From positions 1 through 5,285 of the forward strand of contig JAEEGU010000137.1 in the NCBI GenBank assembly GCA_016280485.1: DNA of 5,285 bases, read 5' to 3'. Position numbers and translations under genes: made by a program. Under the pieces are notes generated by a model, which had not been told where the DNA came from, made no database searches, and was given only the letters and a program-made list of their open reading frames with translations. The stretch comes from Bacillota bacterium. GTDB lineage: Bacteria > Bacillota > Clostridia > Peptostreptococcales > Anaerovoracaceae. Positions 1-5,285 of the stretch are shown one piece after another (the stretch's first letter is position 1; each line of letters starts with the position of its first letter).

Positions 1-1198
1 ATGCGAGACACCAAGGTATCATCCCTGCGGTAAGAATCAGCGAGTTTTCAATATCCATGGCAAATTCATCGCTGCTGCCGCCACTTACTCTATAAGCCTT
101 GTCGAGGACATTCACCGCCACAATATCACCGATGGTCTGATTGCAGAATACTGCACAGCCGAGGGTGCCGATGATAAAGGTCGATGCGAAACGCCCTATT
201 TTTCCTATCATCTCGCTCATCTTTGCGGTAACGTTTTTCAGCATATCCGAGCTTTCGAATATCTCCGAATAGGAGCATGAAAGCACCAGAATTACGCTGA
301 CCTCGACCATCGAAATCATGCCGCCTCCAAGGAGCAGCTCGCCCATCCGGCCGCGGCCTTCGGTCACGCCCATAAAGCACTCAATAAGTGTTTTGAGTGC
401 GCTCTCTCCCTGAATAAATACGGCGCAAAGGTATGCGGTAGCCGAGCTTATCAGCATTATAATCCAGATTGGGAGCTTGAAAAGCGGCAGTATGAACATA
501 ATCAGCGCAGGAATGACCAGAGGCCATGCAACGCTGTAGTCGCTTGTGATTGCGGAAAGAATCCAGTCAATATCCGTGTTCGTCATCGGATAGAAATACG
601 ATAAAAGTGCATAAAGCGCTGCCGCTGCGCCGATTGGAATCCAGCCGGTTTTAAGCATCATCGGCACGTTTTTCTGCATCTCGCTCTTTGTGAGCATTGC
701 GGTAAGTATTGCCGACGAGCTCGCATAAGAGCAGCGGTCGCCGAAATATATACCTGACATCACCGCACCGCCCGTAAGTACGAGGTTTGCGCCGCTTGCC
801 GCACCTATCGTCATTAGGATGTAGCCCATGGTTCCGGCTACACCAAATGAGGTGCCAAGCGCATACGAAAGTATCGCACACAGCAGGAAGGTTACGAGTA
901 TGAAGATATGCGGCGTAATGATTTGGACGCCGTAATAAACAAACCACAGGATTGTGCCGCTTGCACGCCACATTGCGGTGAGGACGCCTATGCAGAGCAT
1001 TACCTGAATTACCACCAGGCCTTTTTTGAAGCCGTTTTTGGTGTCGTTAAAAATGCCCTTTACACTGCCGCCTCTGTGAAGCGCCACAGCCGCAAATGCA
1101 AAATAGCCTATCACCAGAGGGATAAGCATTGAAAATTCCCATATGATACTGGCTACCATAGATGCCAGGAAAATGATGAAAGCAATTAAAAAGTCCAT
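1..1198 (-). CDS. nhaC: NhaC-family Na+/H+ antiporter, 3' end cut by window edge
   Basis: The minus-strand frame from the ATG at 1198 stays open for 399 codons to the left edge. The product is a polytopic inner-membrane protein, expected to exchange cytoplasmic Na+ (possibly another substrate) for H+. Hydrophobic segments lie near residues 3-19, 24-41, 61-77, 98-115, 119-150, 186-203, 224-239, 243-262, 287-307 and 340-352. Family-like stretches are TAMWRASGTI (74-83), GTSFGVAGTMG (115-125), SGIYFGDRCS (148-157), CNQTIGD (352-358) and AGMIPWCLA (391-399). By recollection the family runs to about 430-480 residues, so only a short C-terminal part is missing. The start is set by a stop codon just upstream (TAA, 1210-1208) and because ATG 1198 keeps the first membrane segment. 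No Shine-Dalgarno sequence precedes it; Met14 and Met24 are weaker alternatives. Family assignment is firm; ion specificity is not shown, since NhaC relatives include malate/lactate exchangers. Confidence 0.88.
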   Translation of the reverse strand, partial: MDFLIAFIIFLASMVASIIWEFSMLIPLVIGYFAFAAVALHRGGSVKGIFNDTKNGFKKGLVVIQVMLCIGVLTAMWRASGTILWFVYYGVQIITPHIFILVTFLLCAILSYALGTSFGVAGTMGYILMTIGAASGANLVLTGGAVMSGIYFGDRCSYASSSAILTAMLTKSEMQKNVPMMLKTGWIPIGAAAALYALLSYFYPMTNTDIDWILSAITSDYSVAWPLVIPALIMFILPLFKLPIWIIMLISSATAYLCAVFIQGESALKTLIECFMGVTEGRGRMGELLLGGGMISMVEVSVILVLSCSYSEIFESSDMLKNVTAKMSEMIGKIGRFASTFIIGTLGCAVFCNQTIGDIVAVNVLDKAYRVSGGSSDEFAMDIENSLILTAGMIPWCLA

Positions 1199-1204
1199 AA
1201 GAAA

Positions 1205-1233
1205 ATTTTAGCTTTTAGGCGCTGCAAAGTCAA
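1205..1233 (-). promoter_or_regulatory. Sigma-A-type promoter of the antiporter gene
   Basis: On the minus strand TTGACT (1233-1228) is followed after exactly 17 bases by TAAAAT (1210-1205). Both hexamers are one mismatch from the housekeeping consensus and the spacing is optimal. A start of transcription about 7 bases past the -10 box falls at 1198, the first base of the antiporter ATG, so the transcript would have little or no leader. The -10 box overlaps the in-frame TAA that closes the antiporter frame upstream. The boxes are seen directly; activity is inferred. Confidence 0.7.
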
Positions 1234-1250
1234 GAAAAATATCTTGACTT
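1227..1250. repeat. Perfect 9-bp inverted repeat between the divergent promoters
   Basis: AAGTCAAGA (1227-1235) and TCTTGACTT (1242-1250) are exact reverse complements around a 6-base AT-only centre (1236-1241). Each arm contains one -35 hexamer, one per direction. The repeat lies upstream of both predicted transcription starts, so neither of those transcripts would carry it as an RNA hairpin. It is better read as a DNA-level element: paired -35 boxes, possibly also an operator for a dimeric regulator. The flanking match of one extra base on one side and two on the other of each hexamer goes beyond what the promoters alone need. Confidence 0.75.
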
Positions 1251-1272
1251 AAATGTTCTCCAAGTCTAAAAT
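1244..1272 (+). promoter_or_regulatory. Sigma-A-type promoter of the PPC-domain gene
   Basis: TTGACT (1244-1249), a 17-base spacer and TAAAAT (1267-1272) form a promoter with the same hexamers and spacing as the leftward one. Transcription would begin near 1278-1280, right at the start of the Shine-Dalgarno sequence, giving a leader of only about 12 bases. An AAGTC (1262-1266) directly before the -10 box repeats the outer part of the inverted-repeat arm and could be a third half-site, though five bases may match by chance. Confidence 0.7.
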
Positions 1273-1278
1273 CAAGGC

Positions 1279-1286
1279 GGGAGGTG
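1279..1286 (+). promoter_or_regulatory. Ribosome binding site of the PPC-domain gene
   Basis: GGGAGGTG sits with its core 5-6 bases before the ATG at 1291. It is a strong Shine-Dalgarno match and fixes that start. It coincides with the predicted 5' end of the mRNA, so the true start of transcription may be a few bases further upstream than the standard distance predicts. Confidence 0.8.
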
Positions 1287-1290
1287 CATT

Positions 1291-1713
1291 ATGGAATACA
1301 GAAAAATCGACAATCATTACGTGGTTAGAATGGAAAAGGGAGATGAGGTTACGGAAAAGCTCAAGGAGCTTTGCCGCAAGGAAAATATACGTCTTGGCAG
1401 CCTGATAGGACTCGGTGCGTCAGACCATGTGTCAATCGGCCTGTTTGACGACAAAACCAAGGTATATGATGAAAAGACCCTTGACAGGCCGATGGAAATC
1501 ACATCGCTGGTCGGCAACATCACCACAATGAACGGTGAACCGTATCTCCATTGTCATATAAATGTCTGCGACGGTGAAATGAGAATCTATGGCGGTCACA
1601 TGACCGAATGCCGTATTTCCGTCACCGGCGAGATTTTCGTAACACCGCTCGACGGCACAGTGGAGCGCAGGCACGATGACAGCATCGGCGTAAACTTATT
1701 CAGTTTCGAATAA
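1291..1713 (+). CDS. PPC-domain (DUF296) protein, possible DNA-binding regulator
   Basis: This 140-residue protein consists of one PPC (plants and prokaryotes conserved, DUF296) domain. Bacterial and archaeal members are small cytoplasmic proteins that form trimers and bind a metal; they are often annotated as DNA-binding, but their function is poorly known. The metal-site pattern is complete: LHCHI with His87 and His89, then GGHM with His103. The usual core is also present: GSLIGLGA (36-43), SLVGNI (72-77) and the TGEIFVTPLDG strand region (112-122). There is no AT-hook, the element plant PPC proteins use for DNA contact, and no extra N- or C-terminal domain. The start has a strong ribosome binding site. 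The gene is alone on this strand, divergent from the antiporter gene with overlapping promoters, and ends at its own terminator. Family is confident; any regulatory role toward the antiporter is a guess from position. Confidence 0.88.
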   Translation: MEYRKIDNHYVVRMEKGDEVTEKLKELCRKENIRLGSLIGLGASDHVSIGLFDDKTKVYDEKTLDRPMEITSLVGNITTMNGEPYLHCHINVCDGEMRIYGGHMTECRISVTGEIFVTPLDGTVERRHDDSIGVNLFSFE

Positions 1714-1717
1714 AACT

Positions 1718-1750
1718 ACACCCGCGGGTTTGAACCTGCGGGTGTTTTTT
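1718..1750 (+). terminator. Rho-independent terminator after the PPC gene, perhaps bidirectional
   Basis: A 12-bp stem pairs 1718-1729 (ACACCCGCGGGT) with 1734-1745 (ACCTGCGGGTGT), with a single G-U pair and the loop TTGA, running straight into six Ts (1745-1750). It begins 5 bases after the PPC stop codon. Read on the minus strand the same stem is followed by AGTTTTATT, a weaker T tract, so it may also stop transcripts from the converging dehydrogenase gene, which has no other terminator in the 24 bases after its stop. Confidence 0.92.
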
Positions 1751-1774
1751 ATGCCGTTATAATGAGCAGAGGCT

Positions 1775-2938
1775 TTACAGCGAAGCTCTGAAAATCTCTG
1801 CAATGTCCTTTTCGTAGAGTGGCACCCATGCAGATTCAAGCCTCTTGCTTGCTGCGATGTGATGGGCCATTTCATCTATGCGGCTCTCGTCGATGCCTAC
1901 CTCTCTGAGGCTCATTGGGATGCCGATGGATTTAAAGAAATCGTAGGTTGCCTCGATTGCCTTTTCAGCGATTTCAAAATCGCCAAGTGATGGCTCGATG
2001 CCGAAAACGTTAACGCCGTACTTTACAAAGCGACTGACTGTCTTTTCGCTTAAGATATGCTTCATCCATTTCGGTGTGATGATTGCAAGTCCCTCGCCGT
2101 GAGTGATGTCATAATAAGCCGAGAGTGCATGCTCCATCGCATGGCACGGCCATCCTGACTGGCTGTTTCCGAGTGAATAGATGTCGTTGCAGCCGTAGGT
2201 GCAGCACAGCATCATCTCCGCTCTTGCCGTATAGTCTTCCGGATTTTCGAGGCACTTTCTGCCGTTTATCATCAGGCTCTTAAGGCCCGCCTCCATGAAG
2301 CCGTCGTTTAAGAGAGTCGAATCCTCACAGAAATACTGCTCCATGATGTGGTTCATAGCGTCAGCACAGCCTGCAGCGGTCTGCTTCTTCGAAACGGAGA
2401 AGGTGTAGACCGGATCGAGGAAGGAGCAGACAGGGAAGAGCTTCTCGTCAAAGTAGCCCAGCTTGTCGTTGGTGTCGGTCCTCGAAATAACGCCGCCTGC
2501 GTCGTATTCGCTGCCTGTGGCCGCAAGAGTTATGATGTCGACAATCGGAAGCGCGCCCGGTGTCTTCGCCTTGTAGGTGATGAGATCCCAAGGGTCGCCG
2601 TCATACTTCGCTCCGGCCGCGATAGCCTTTGAGCAGTCTAAAACGCTGCCGCCGCCGACTGCAAGGATTACATCGATATTGTTTTCTTTGCATATTTTAA
2701 CGCCTGCAAGGACGCTCGGGTCATATTTCGGATTCGGCTGAATGTCCGAAAGCTCGAATATCTCGTAGCCCTTGAGCAGCTCCTTTACCTTGTCGTAGAG
2801 GCCAATTTTTTTGATGCTGCCGCCACCGTAGGTGAGGAGCACGCGCTTACCGAAGGCGCTCATTACGCTCGGCAGCTTTTTTATAGCTCCTTCGCCGAAG
2901 ATAAGGCGTGTAGGGGTCATGTAATCAAAGTTTCTCAT
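1775..2938 (-). CDS. Iron-containing alcohol dehydrogenase, butanol dehydrogenase (BdhA/YqhD) type
   Basis: This 387-residue cytoplasmic enzyme belongs to the group III, metal-dependent alcohol dehydrogenases. It is expected to reduce aldehydes such as butyraldehyde to alcohols with NAD(P)H, regenerating oxidised cofactor during fermentation. The N-terminal nucleotide-binding half shows YGGGSIKK (37-44), GGGSVLD (95-101) and AATGSE (139-144). YGGGSIKK resembles the stretch in NADPH-using YqhD/Bdh enzymes. The C-terminal half has all four expected metal ligands: Asp193 and His197 in CADAMNHIMEQY, His266 in CHAMEH, and His280 in ITHGEGLAI, with the 14-residue His266-His280 spacing seen in FucO. 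Length is normal and nothing is truncated. AGGAGG at 2950-2945, six bases from the ATG, fixes the start. It lies 35 bases downstream of the DUF2130 gene with no terminator between, so the two are probably co-transcribed. Substrate and cofactor preference cannot be settled from sequence. Confidence 0.93.
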   Translation of the reverse strand: MRNFDYMTPTRLIFGEGAIKKLPSVMSAFGKRVLLTYGGGSIKKIGLYDKVKELLKGYEIFELSDIQPNPKYDPSVLAGVKICKENNIDVILAVGGGSVLDCSKAIAAGAKYDGDPWDLITYKAKTPGALPIVDIITLAATGSEYDAGGVISRTDTNDKLGYFDEKLFPVCSFLDPVYTFSVSKKQTAAGCADAMNHIMEQYFCEDSTLLNDGFMEAGLKSLMINGRKCLENPEDYTARAEMMLCCTYGCNDIYSLGNSQSGWPCHAMEHALSAYYDITHGEGLAIITPKWMKHILSEKTVSRFVKYGVNVFGIEPSLGDFEIAEKAIEATYDFFKSIGIPMSLREVGIDESRIDEMAHHIAASKRLESAWVPLYEKDIAEIFRASL

Positions 2939-2944
2939 TGGGTT

Positions 2945-2953
2945 CCTCCTTTT
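2945..2953 (-). promoter_or_regulatory. Ribosome binding site of the alcohol dehydrogenase gene
   Basis: On the minus strand AAAAGGAGG ends six bases before the ATG at 2938. This near-perfect Shine-Dalgarno sequence inside the 35-base spacer suggests efficient, independent translation of the second gene of the pair. Confidence 0.88.
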
Positions 2954-2973
2954 CCGTATCTTATTTGCTTTAT

Positions 2974-4188
2974 TTACTTTTTAGCTTCCTCGAATTTTGC
3001 CCTCATGGTCGGATTGTCCCTTGTCAGGCGCTTTACGCTGACATCCTCCACCTTGCCGTTTGCTATGCGGAGCTGATTGTCCGAGCTCATAAGCTCTTTT
3101 TTGACCTTTTCGAGGTGCTGTATGGTTTTGTCTATTTCATCAATTGCTTTGTCAAAGTGATTGTGCGCGAGATTGTAATTGCGCATGAAATCATCCTTGA
3201 ACTGTGCAAGAGAATCCTCAAAATTGGTGATATCTATATCCTGATTGCGCACCATTGCAAGCTCCTGCTTGTATGTAAGCGCATTGAGTGCGGCGTTCCT
3301 TAAAAGTGTAATCATCGGGATGAAGCACTGCGGACGGATTACATACATCTTTGGATATTTGTAGGATACATCTACAATTCCGGCGTTGTACAGCTCGTTA
3401 TCCGCCTCGAGCAGAGACACCAGCACTGCATATTCGCAGCCCTTTTCGTTTCTGTCCTTGTCAAGCTCCTTGAAAAAGTCCTCGTTTTTATGCTTGGTTG
3501 CGGTGGTATCCATCTCGTTTTTCATCTCAAACATGATGGATATTATTTCGTTATCATACTCGTCTTTTTCCTTGTAGATATAGTCGCCCTTGCTGCCGGT
3601 GCGGGCATCGTTATCCTTTTCAAAGTAGGCATCCTTGAATGCGGTGGCACGCAGCTTGTTAAACTCGATTTCACAGTGCTGCTCCAGAGTTTCGCCCACC
3701 ATTTTTGTGGACATCTTTGCCTTTAAGTCCTTGTAGAACTCTATCTGTCTGTCCTTTTCCTCCAGAAGAATCTTCGTTTTATCCTTTTCGGATTGCAGCT
3801 CCTTTTCAAGCTCGTGCTTTCCGTCCTCAACCTCTTTTACGGCCTTTATGACGGCAAGCTCGCGGCTCGATTCAGCATTGTCGATTTTGCCTTGAAGAGC
3901 CTGCTTTTCGGATTCCAGCTTTACCTTGTCGGCTTCGAGTGCATCCATCTGCTTTTTGAGTTTTTCTATTTCCTTGTTGTGAGCGGCATTAAGTTCCAGG
4001 GTTATTTCGTTACGCAGACCCTCAAGGTGAAGCGCATGCTTTTCCTCGAGATTTGCGGTGATTTCATCAAGCCGCTTTTCCAAATCCCTGGTGAATTCCT
4101 TGTCTCTGATCTGGCTGATAATGGAGCTAAGCTCCGCATCATCCACCGTGAAAGCCTGTCCGCAGTGCGGGCACTTTAATTCCGCCAT
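2974..4188 (-). CDS. DUF2130 protein: CxxC motif, coiled coil, nuclease-like C-terminal domain
   Basis: This 404-residue soluble protein matches the DUF2130 family, which has no established function. It opens with a CPHCG knuckle (Cys6, Cys9); only one Cys pair is present there, so any zinc site would need ligands from another subunit. Residues about 25-160 are charged, Lys/Glu/Leu-rich and helical, as in a long coiled coil. The conserved part follows: GETLEQHCE (165-173), GSKGDYIY (198-205), FEMKNE (220-225), a hydrophobic strand AVLVSLLE (254-261) and a helical C-terminal stretch with a second Lys/Glu-rich segment near 340-370. Glu166, Asp202, Glu221 and Lys223 fit a PD-(D/E)XK nuclease pattern; this is inference. 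The start at 4188 is chosen because GGGAGGA (4200-4194) lies five bases before it. An in-frame ATG nine codons upstream (4215) has no ribosome binding site. It is first in a likely two-gene unit with the dehydrogenase; no clear promoter is visible in the AT-rich gap. Confidence 0.85.
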   Translation of the reverse strand: MAELKCPHCGQAFTVDDAELSSIISQIRDKEFTRDLEKRLDEITANLEEKHALHLEGLRNEITLELNAAHNKEIEKLKKQMDALEADKVKLESEKQALQGKIDNAESSRELAVIKAVKEVEDGKHELEKELQSEKDKTKILLEEKDRQIEFYKDLKAKMSTKMVGETLEQHCEIEFNKLRATAFKDAYFEKDNDARTGSKGDYIYKEKDEYDNEIISIMFEMKNEMDTTATKHKNEDFFKELDKDRNEKGCEYAVLVSLLEADNELYNAGIVDVSYKYPKMYVIRPQCFIPMITLLRNAALNALTYKQELAMVRNQDIDITNFEDSLAQFKDDFMRNYNLAHNHFDKAIDEIDKTIQHLEKVKKELMSSDNQLRIANGKVEDVSVKRLTRDNPTMRAKFEEAKK

Positions 4189-4193
4189 AGCTG

Positions 4194-4200
4194 TCCTCCC
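4194..4200 (-). promoter_or_regulatory. Ribosome binding site that decides the DUF2130 start
   Basis: GGGAGGA on the minus strand is separated by five bases from the ATG at 4188. It lies inside the reading frame that would be used from the upstream ATG at 4215, and that upstream ATG has only AT-rich sequence before it. The protein therefore most likely begins MAELKCPHCG, matching the CPxCG start common in this family. Confidence 0.85.
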
Positions 4201-4252
4201 ATGAATATATATCATTATGCTAATTGTAACATTTCACGCACGTTCTAACAAG

Positions 4253-4288
4253 AAAAAAAAGGATTGGGCCCTATGAGAACCCAATCCT
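4253..4288 (-). terminator. Rho-independent terminator of groEL
   Basis: On the minus strand AGGATTGGG (4288-4280) pairs perfectly with CCCAATCCT (4268-4260) around an 11-base loop and is followed by seven Ts (4259-4253). It starts 37 bases past the groEL stop codon and lies about 65 bases before the DUF2130 start. It separates the chaperonin transcript from the downstream pair, so the pair needs its own promoter in the AT-rich stretch at about 4201-4250, where no good -35/-10 pair is visible. Confidence 0.93.
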
Positions 4289-4325
4289 GAGGTTTGACAA
4301 TGTGTCAGTTTTTTACAGCGTGGGA

Positions 4326-5285
4326 TTACATCATTCCCATTCCGCCGCCCATGCCGCCGCCCATCGGTGGCATTGCAGGAGCTTCTTCCTTGATGTCGCA
4401 GATGCAAGCCTCAGTTGTGAGGAGCATTGCGGATGCGGATGCAGCATTCTGAAGTGCTGAACGAGTTACCTTTGCAGGGTCAACGATACCTGCGGTAATC
4501 ATATCCATGTACTGCTCTGTTGCTGCGTTGAAGCCGATACCCGGCTTGCTGGACTTAACCTTTGCAACTACTACGCTGCCTTCGAAGCCTGCGTTCTCAG
4601 CAATCTGACGAACAGGCTCTTCGAGAGCTCTCATGATGATAGCTGCGCCTGTCTTTGCGTCGCCTGCAAGAGTCTTTACATACTTTGCAACTGCAGGGAT
4701 TGCGTTAGCGAGAGCTACGCCGCCGCCGGATACGATACCTTCCTCAACTGCAGCCTTTGTAGCGTTGAGTGCGTCCTCGATACGGAGCTTTCTTTCTTTG
4801 AGCTCTGTCTCTGTAGCTGCACCAACCTTGATAACTGCTACGCCGCCGGAGAGCTTTGCAAGTCTTTCCTGGAGCTTTTCCTTGTCAAAGTCGGATGTTG
4901 TCTGTTCTATCTGAGCCTTAATCTGTGCGATTCTTTCCTTGATTTCCTCGGAGTCGCCGTTGCCGCCTACGATTACTGTGTTGTCCTTTGTAACCTTTAC
5001 AGATGCTGCGCTACCGAGCATATCAACTGTAGCTTCCTTGAGATCGTAACCGATTTCTTCGCTGATAACGGTACCGCCTGTGAGGATAGCGAGGTCCTTC
5101 ATCATTTCCTTGCGTCTGTCGCCAAAGCCCGGAGCCTTTACAGCAACGCAGTCGAATGTGCCACGAAGCTTGTTAACAACAAGTGTTGCGAGAGCTTCGC
5201 CTTCGAGGTCTTCGCAAACGATGAGGAGCTTTCTGCCCTGCTGAACAATCTGCTCGAGGAGTGGCAGGAGATCCTGAATGTTTCC
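4326..5285 (-). CDS. groEL: Chaperonin GroEL (Hsp60), C-terminal 319 codons; 5' end beyond window
   Basis: GroEL forms the 14-subunit ATP-driven folding chamber in the cytoplasm and works with GroES. The frame is open to the right edge, so no start is visible; the first codon here aligns with about residue 228 of E. coli GroEL. The visible part covers the second half of the apical domain, the returning intermediate segment and the second equatorial segment. Client- and GroES-binding hydrophobic positions are kept (visible Leu7, Leu10, Leu32, Val36, Val37, equal to E. coli 234, 237, 259, 263, 264). KAPGFGDRRKEM (50-61) is typical. The catalytic Asp398 equivalent is Asp171 in RIEDALNATKAAVEEG, followed by SGGG, and VDPAKVTRSALQ (268-279) holds the equatorial nucleotide-contact Asp. 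The protein ends in the Gly-Gly-Met tail (309-319). Codon choice is more uniform (many GCT, GCA, GTT, CTT or CTC, AAG) than in the neighbours, as expected for high expression. groES, if adjacent, would lie to the right. Confidence 0.98.
   Translation of the reverse strand, partial: GNIQDLLPLLEQIVQQGRKLLIVCEDLEGEALATLVVNKLRGTFDCVAVKAPGFGDRRKEMMKDLAILTGGTVISEEIGYDLKEATVDMLGSAASVKVTKDNTVIVGGNGDSEEIKERIAQIKAQIEQTTSDFDKEKLQERLAKLSGGVAVIKVGAATETELKERKLRIEDALNATKAAVEEGIVSGGGVALANAIPAVAKYVKTLAGDAKTGAAIIMRALEEPVRQIAENAGFEGSVVVAKVKSSKPGIGFNAATEQYMDMITAGIVDPAKVTRSALQNAASASAMLLTTEACICDIKEEAPAMPPMGGGMGGGMGMM

Noticed and set aside
126..1132. Open frames at 126-380 (-), 651-971 (-) and 908-1132 (+)
   Set aside because: They overlap the antiporter gene in other frames. 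Their translations are Arg/His/Cys-rich with no family resemblance, whereas the frame from 1198 gives a continuous NhaC-type membrane protein.
1317..1674. Minus-strand open frames antisense to the PPC gene
   Set aside because: The plus-strand frame has a strong ribosome binding site, a promoter and intact PPC motifs; the antisense frames have none.
2348..2632. Plus-strand open frame antisense to the dehydrogenase
   Set aside because: It has no ribosome binding site or domain and covers conserved catalytic segments of the real gene.
2938..4179. Several plus-strand frames antisense to the DUF2130 gene, some Leu/Phe-rich and membrane-like
   Set aside because: The hydrophobic look comes from the complement of Lys/Glu-rich coiled-coil codons (AAG and GAG read as CTT and CTC).
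4189..4215. Upstream ATG at 4215 as the DUF2130 start
   Set aside because: It has no Shine-Dalgarno sequence and would add nine unconserved residues across the real ribosome binding site at 4200-4194.
4294..4314. Plus-strand hairpin TGACA-ATG-TGTCA followed by a T run, which looks like a small terminator
   Set aside because: The stem is only 5 bp and AT-rich, and no plus-strand gene ends nearby. The TTGACA at 4294-4299 also lacks a -10 box at the right distance.
4189..4325. CIRCE heat-shock operator near groEL
   Set aside because: The TTAGCACTC-N9-GAGTGCTAA pattern is absent here. It would be expected upstream of groES, beyond the right edge.
4329..4370. GCC-rich repeat at the groEL 3' end
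   Set aside because: It is the coding sequence of the Gly-Gly-Met tail, not an independent repeat element.
4633..4914. Plus-strand open frame antisense to groEL
   Set aside because: groEL is unmistakable on the other strand and this frame has no start signals.

Overview
The window reads as ordinary chromosome from a Gram-positive anaerobe, most likely a member of Bacillota class Clostridia with mid-range GC. The evidence is a GroEL of clostridial type with a GGM tail, an iron-dependent butanol-dehydrogenase-type enzyme, strong AGGAGG ribosome binding sites, and TTGACT/TAAAAT promoters of housekeeping sigma type. This placement is inference from family resemblance; no species can be named. 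There are no rRNA or tRNA genes, CRISPR arrays or insertion sequences, and no stretch above 300 bases without a gene.

Layout from left to right: (1) the minus-strand NhaC-type Na+/H+ antiporter gene (3' end off the left edge; translation start at 1198). (2) A 92-base divergent intergenic region with a perfect 9-bp inverted repeat whose arms hold the -35 boxes of two back-to-back promoters. (3) A plus-strand gene for a stand-alone PPC (DUF296) domain protein, 1291-1713, followed by a strong terminator. (4) Converging on it, a minus-strand pair: a DUF2130 coiled-coil protein (2974-4188) and, 35 bases downstream, an iron-containing alcohol dehydrogenase (1775-2938). (5) A 137-base gap holding a clear terminator for the upstream gene. 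(6) The C-terminal 319 codons of groEL, minus strand, whose 5' part lies beyond the right edge.

Functionally these are three or four separate transcription units: chaperonin, DUF2130 plus dehydrogenase, PPC protein, and antiporter. The DUF2130-dehydrogenase pair looks co-transcribed, but no joint function is obvious. The antiporter and PPC genes are tied together by their shared promoter region, where two matching promoters lie too close for simultaneous occupancy.

The least routine signal is this divergent region: both promoters have identical hexamers and spacing, related by exact symmetry, and the leftward one would start transcription at the antiporter ATG, predicting a leaderless mRNA. 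I see no convincing undescribed multi-gene system here. The DUF2130 protein, with a nuclease-like residue pattern behind a long coiled coil, is the least understood gene product.
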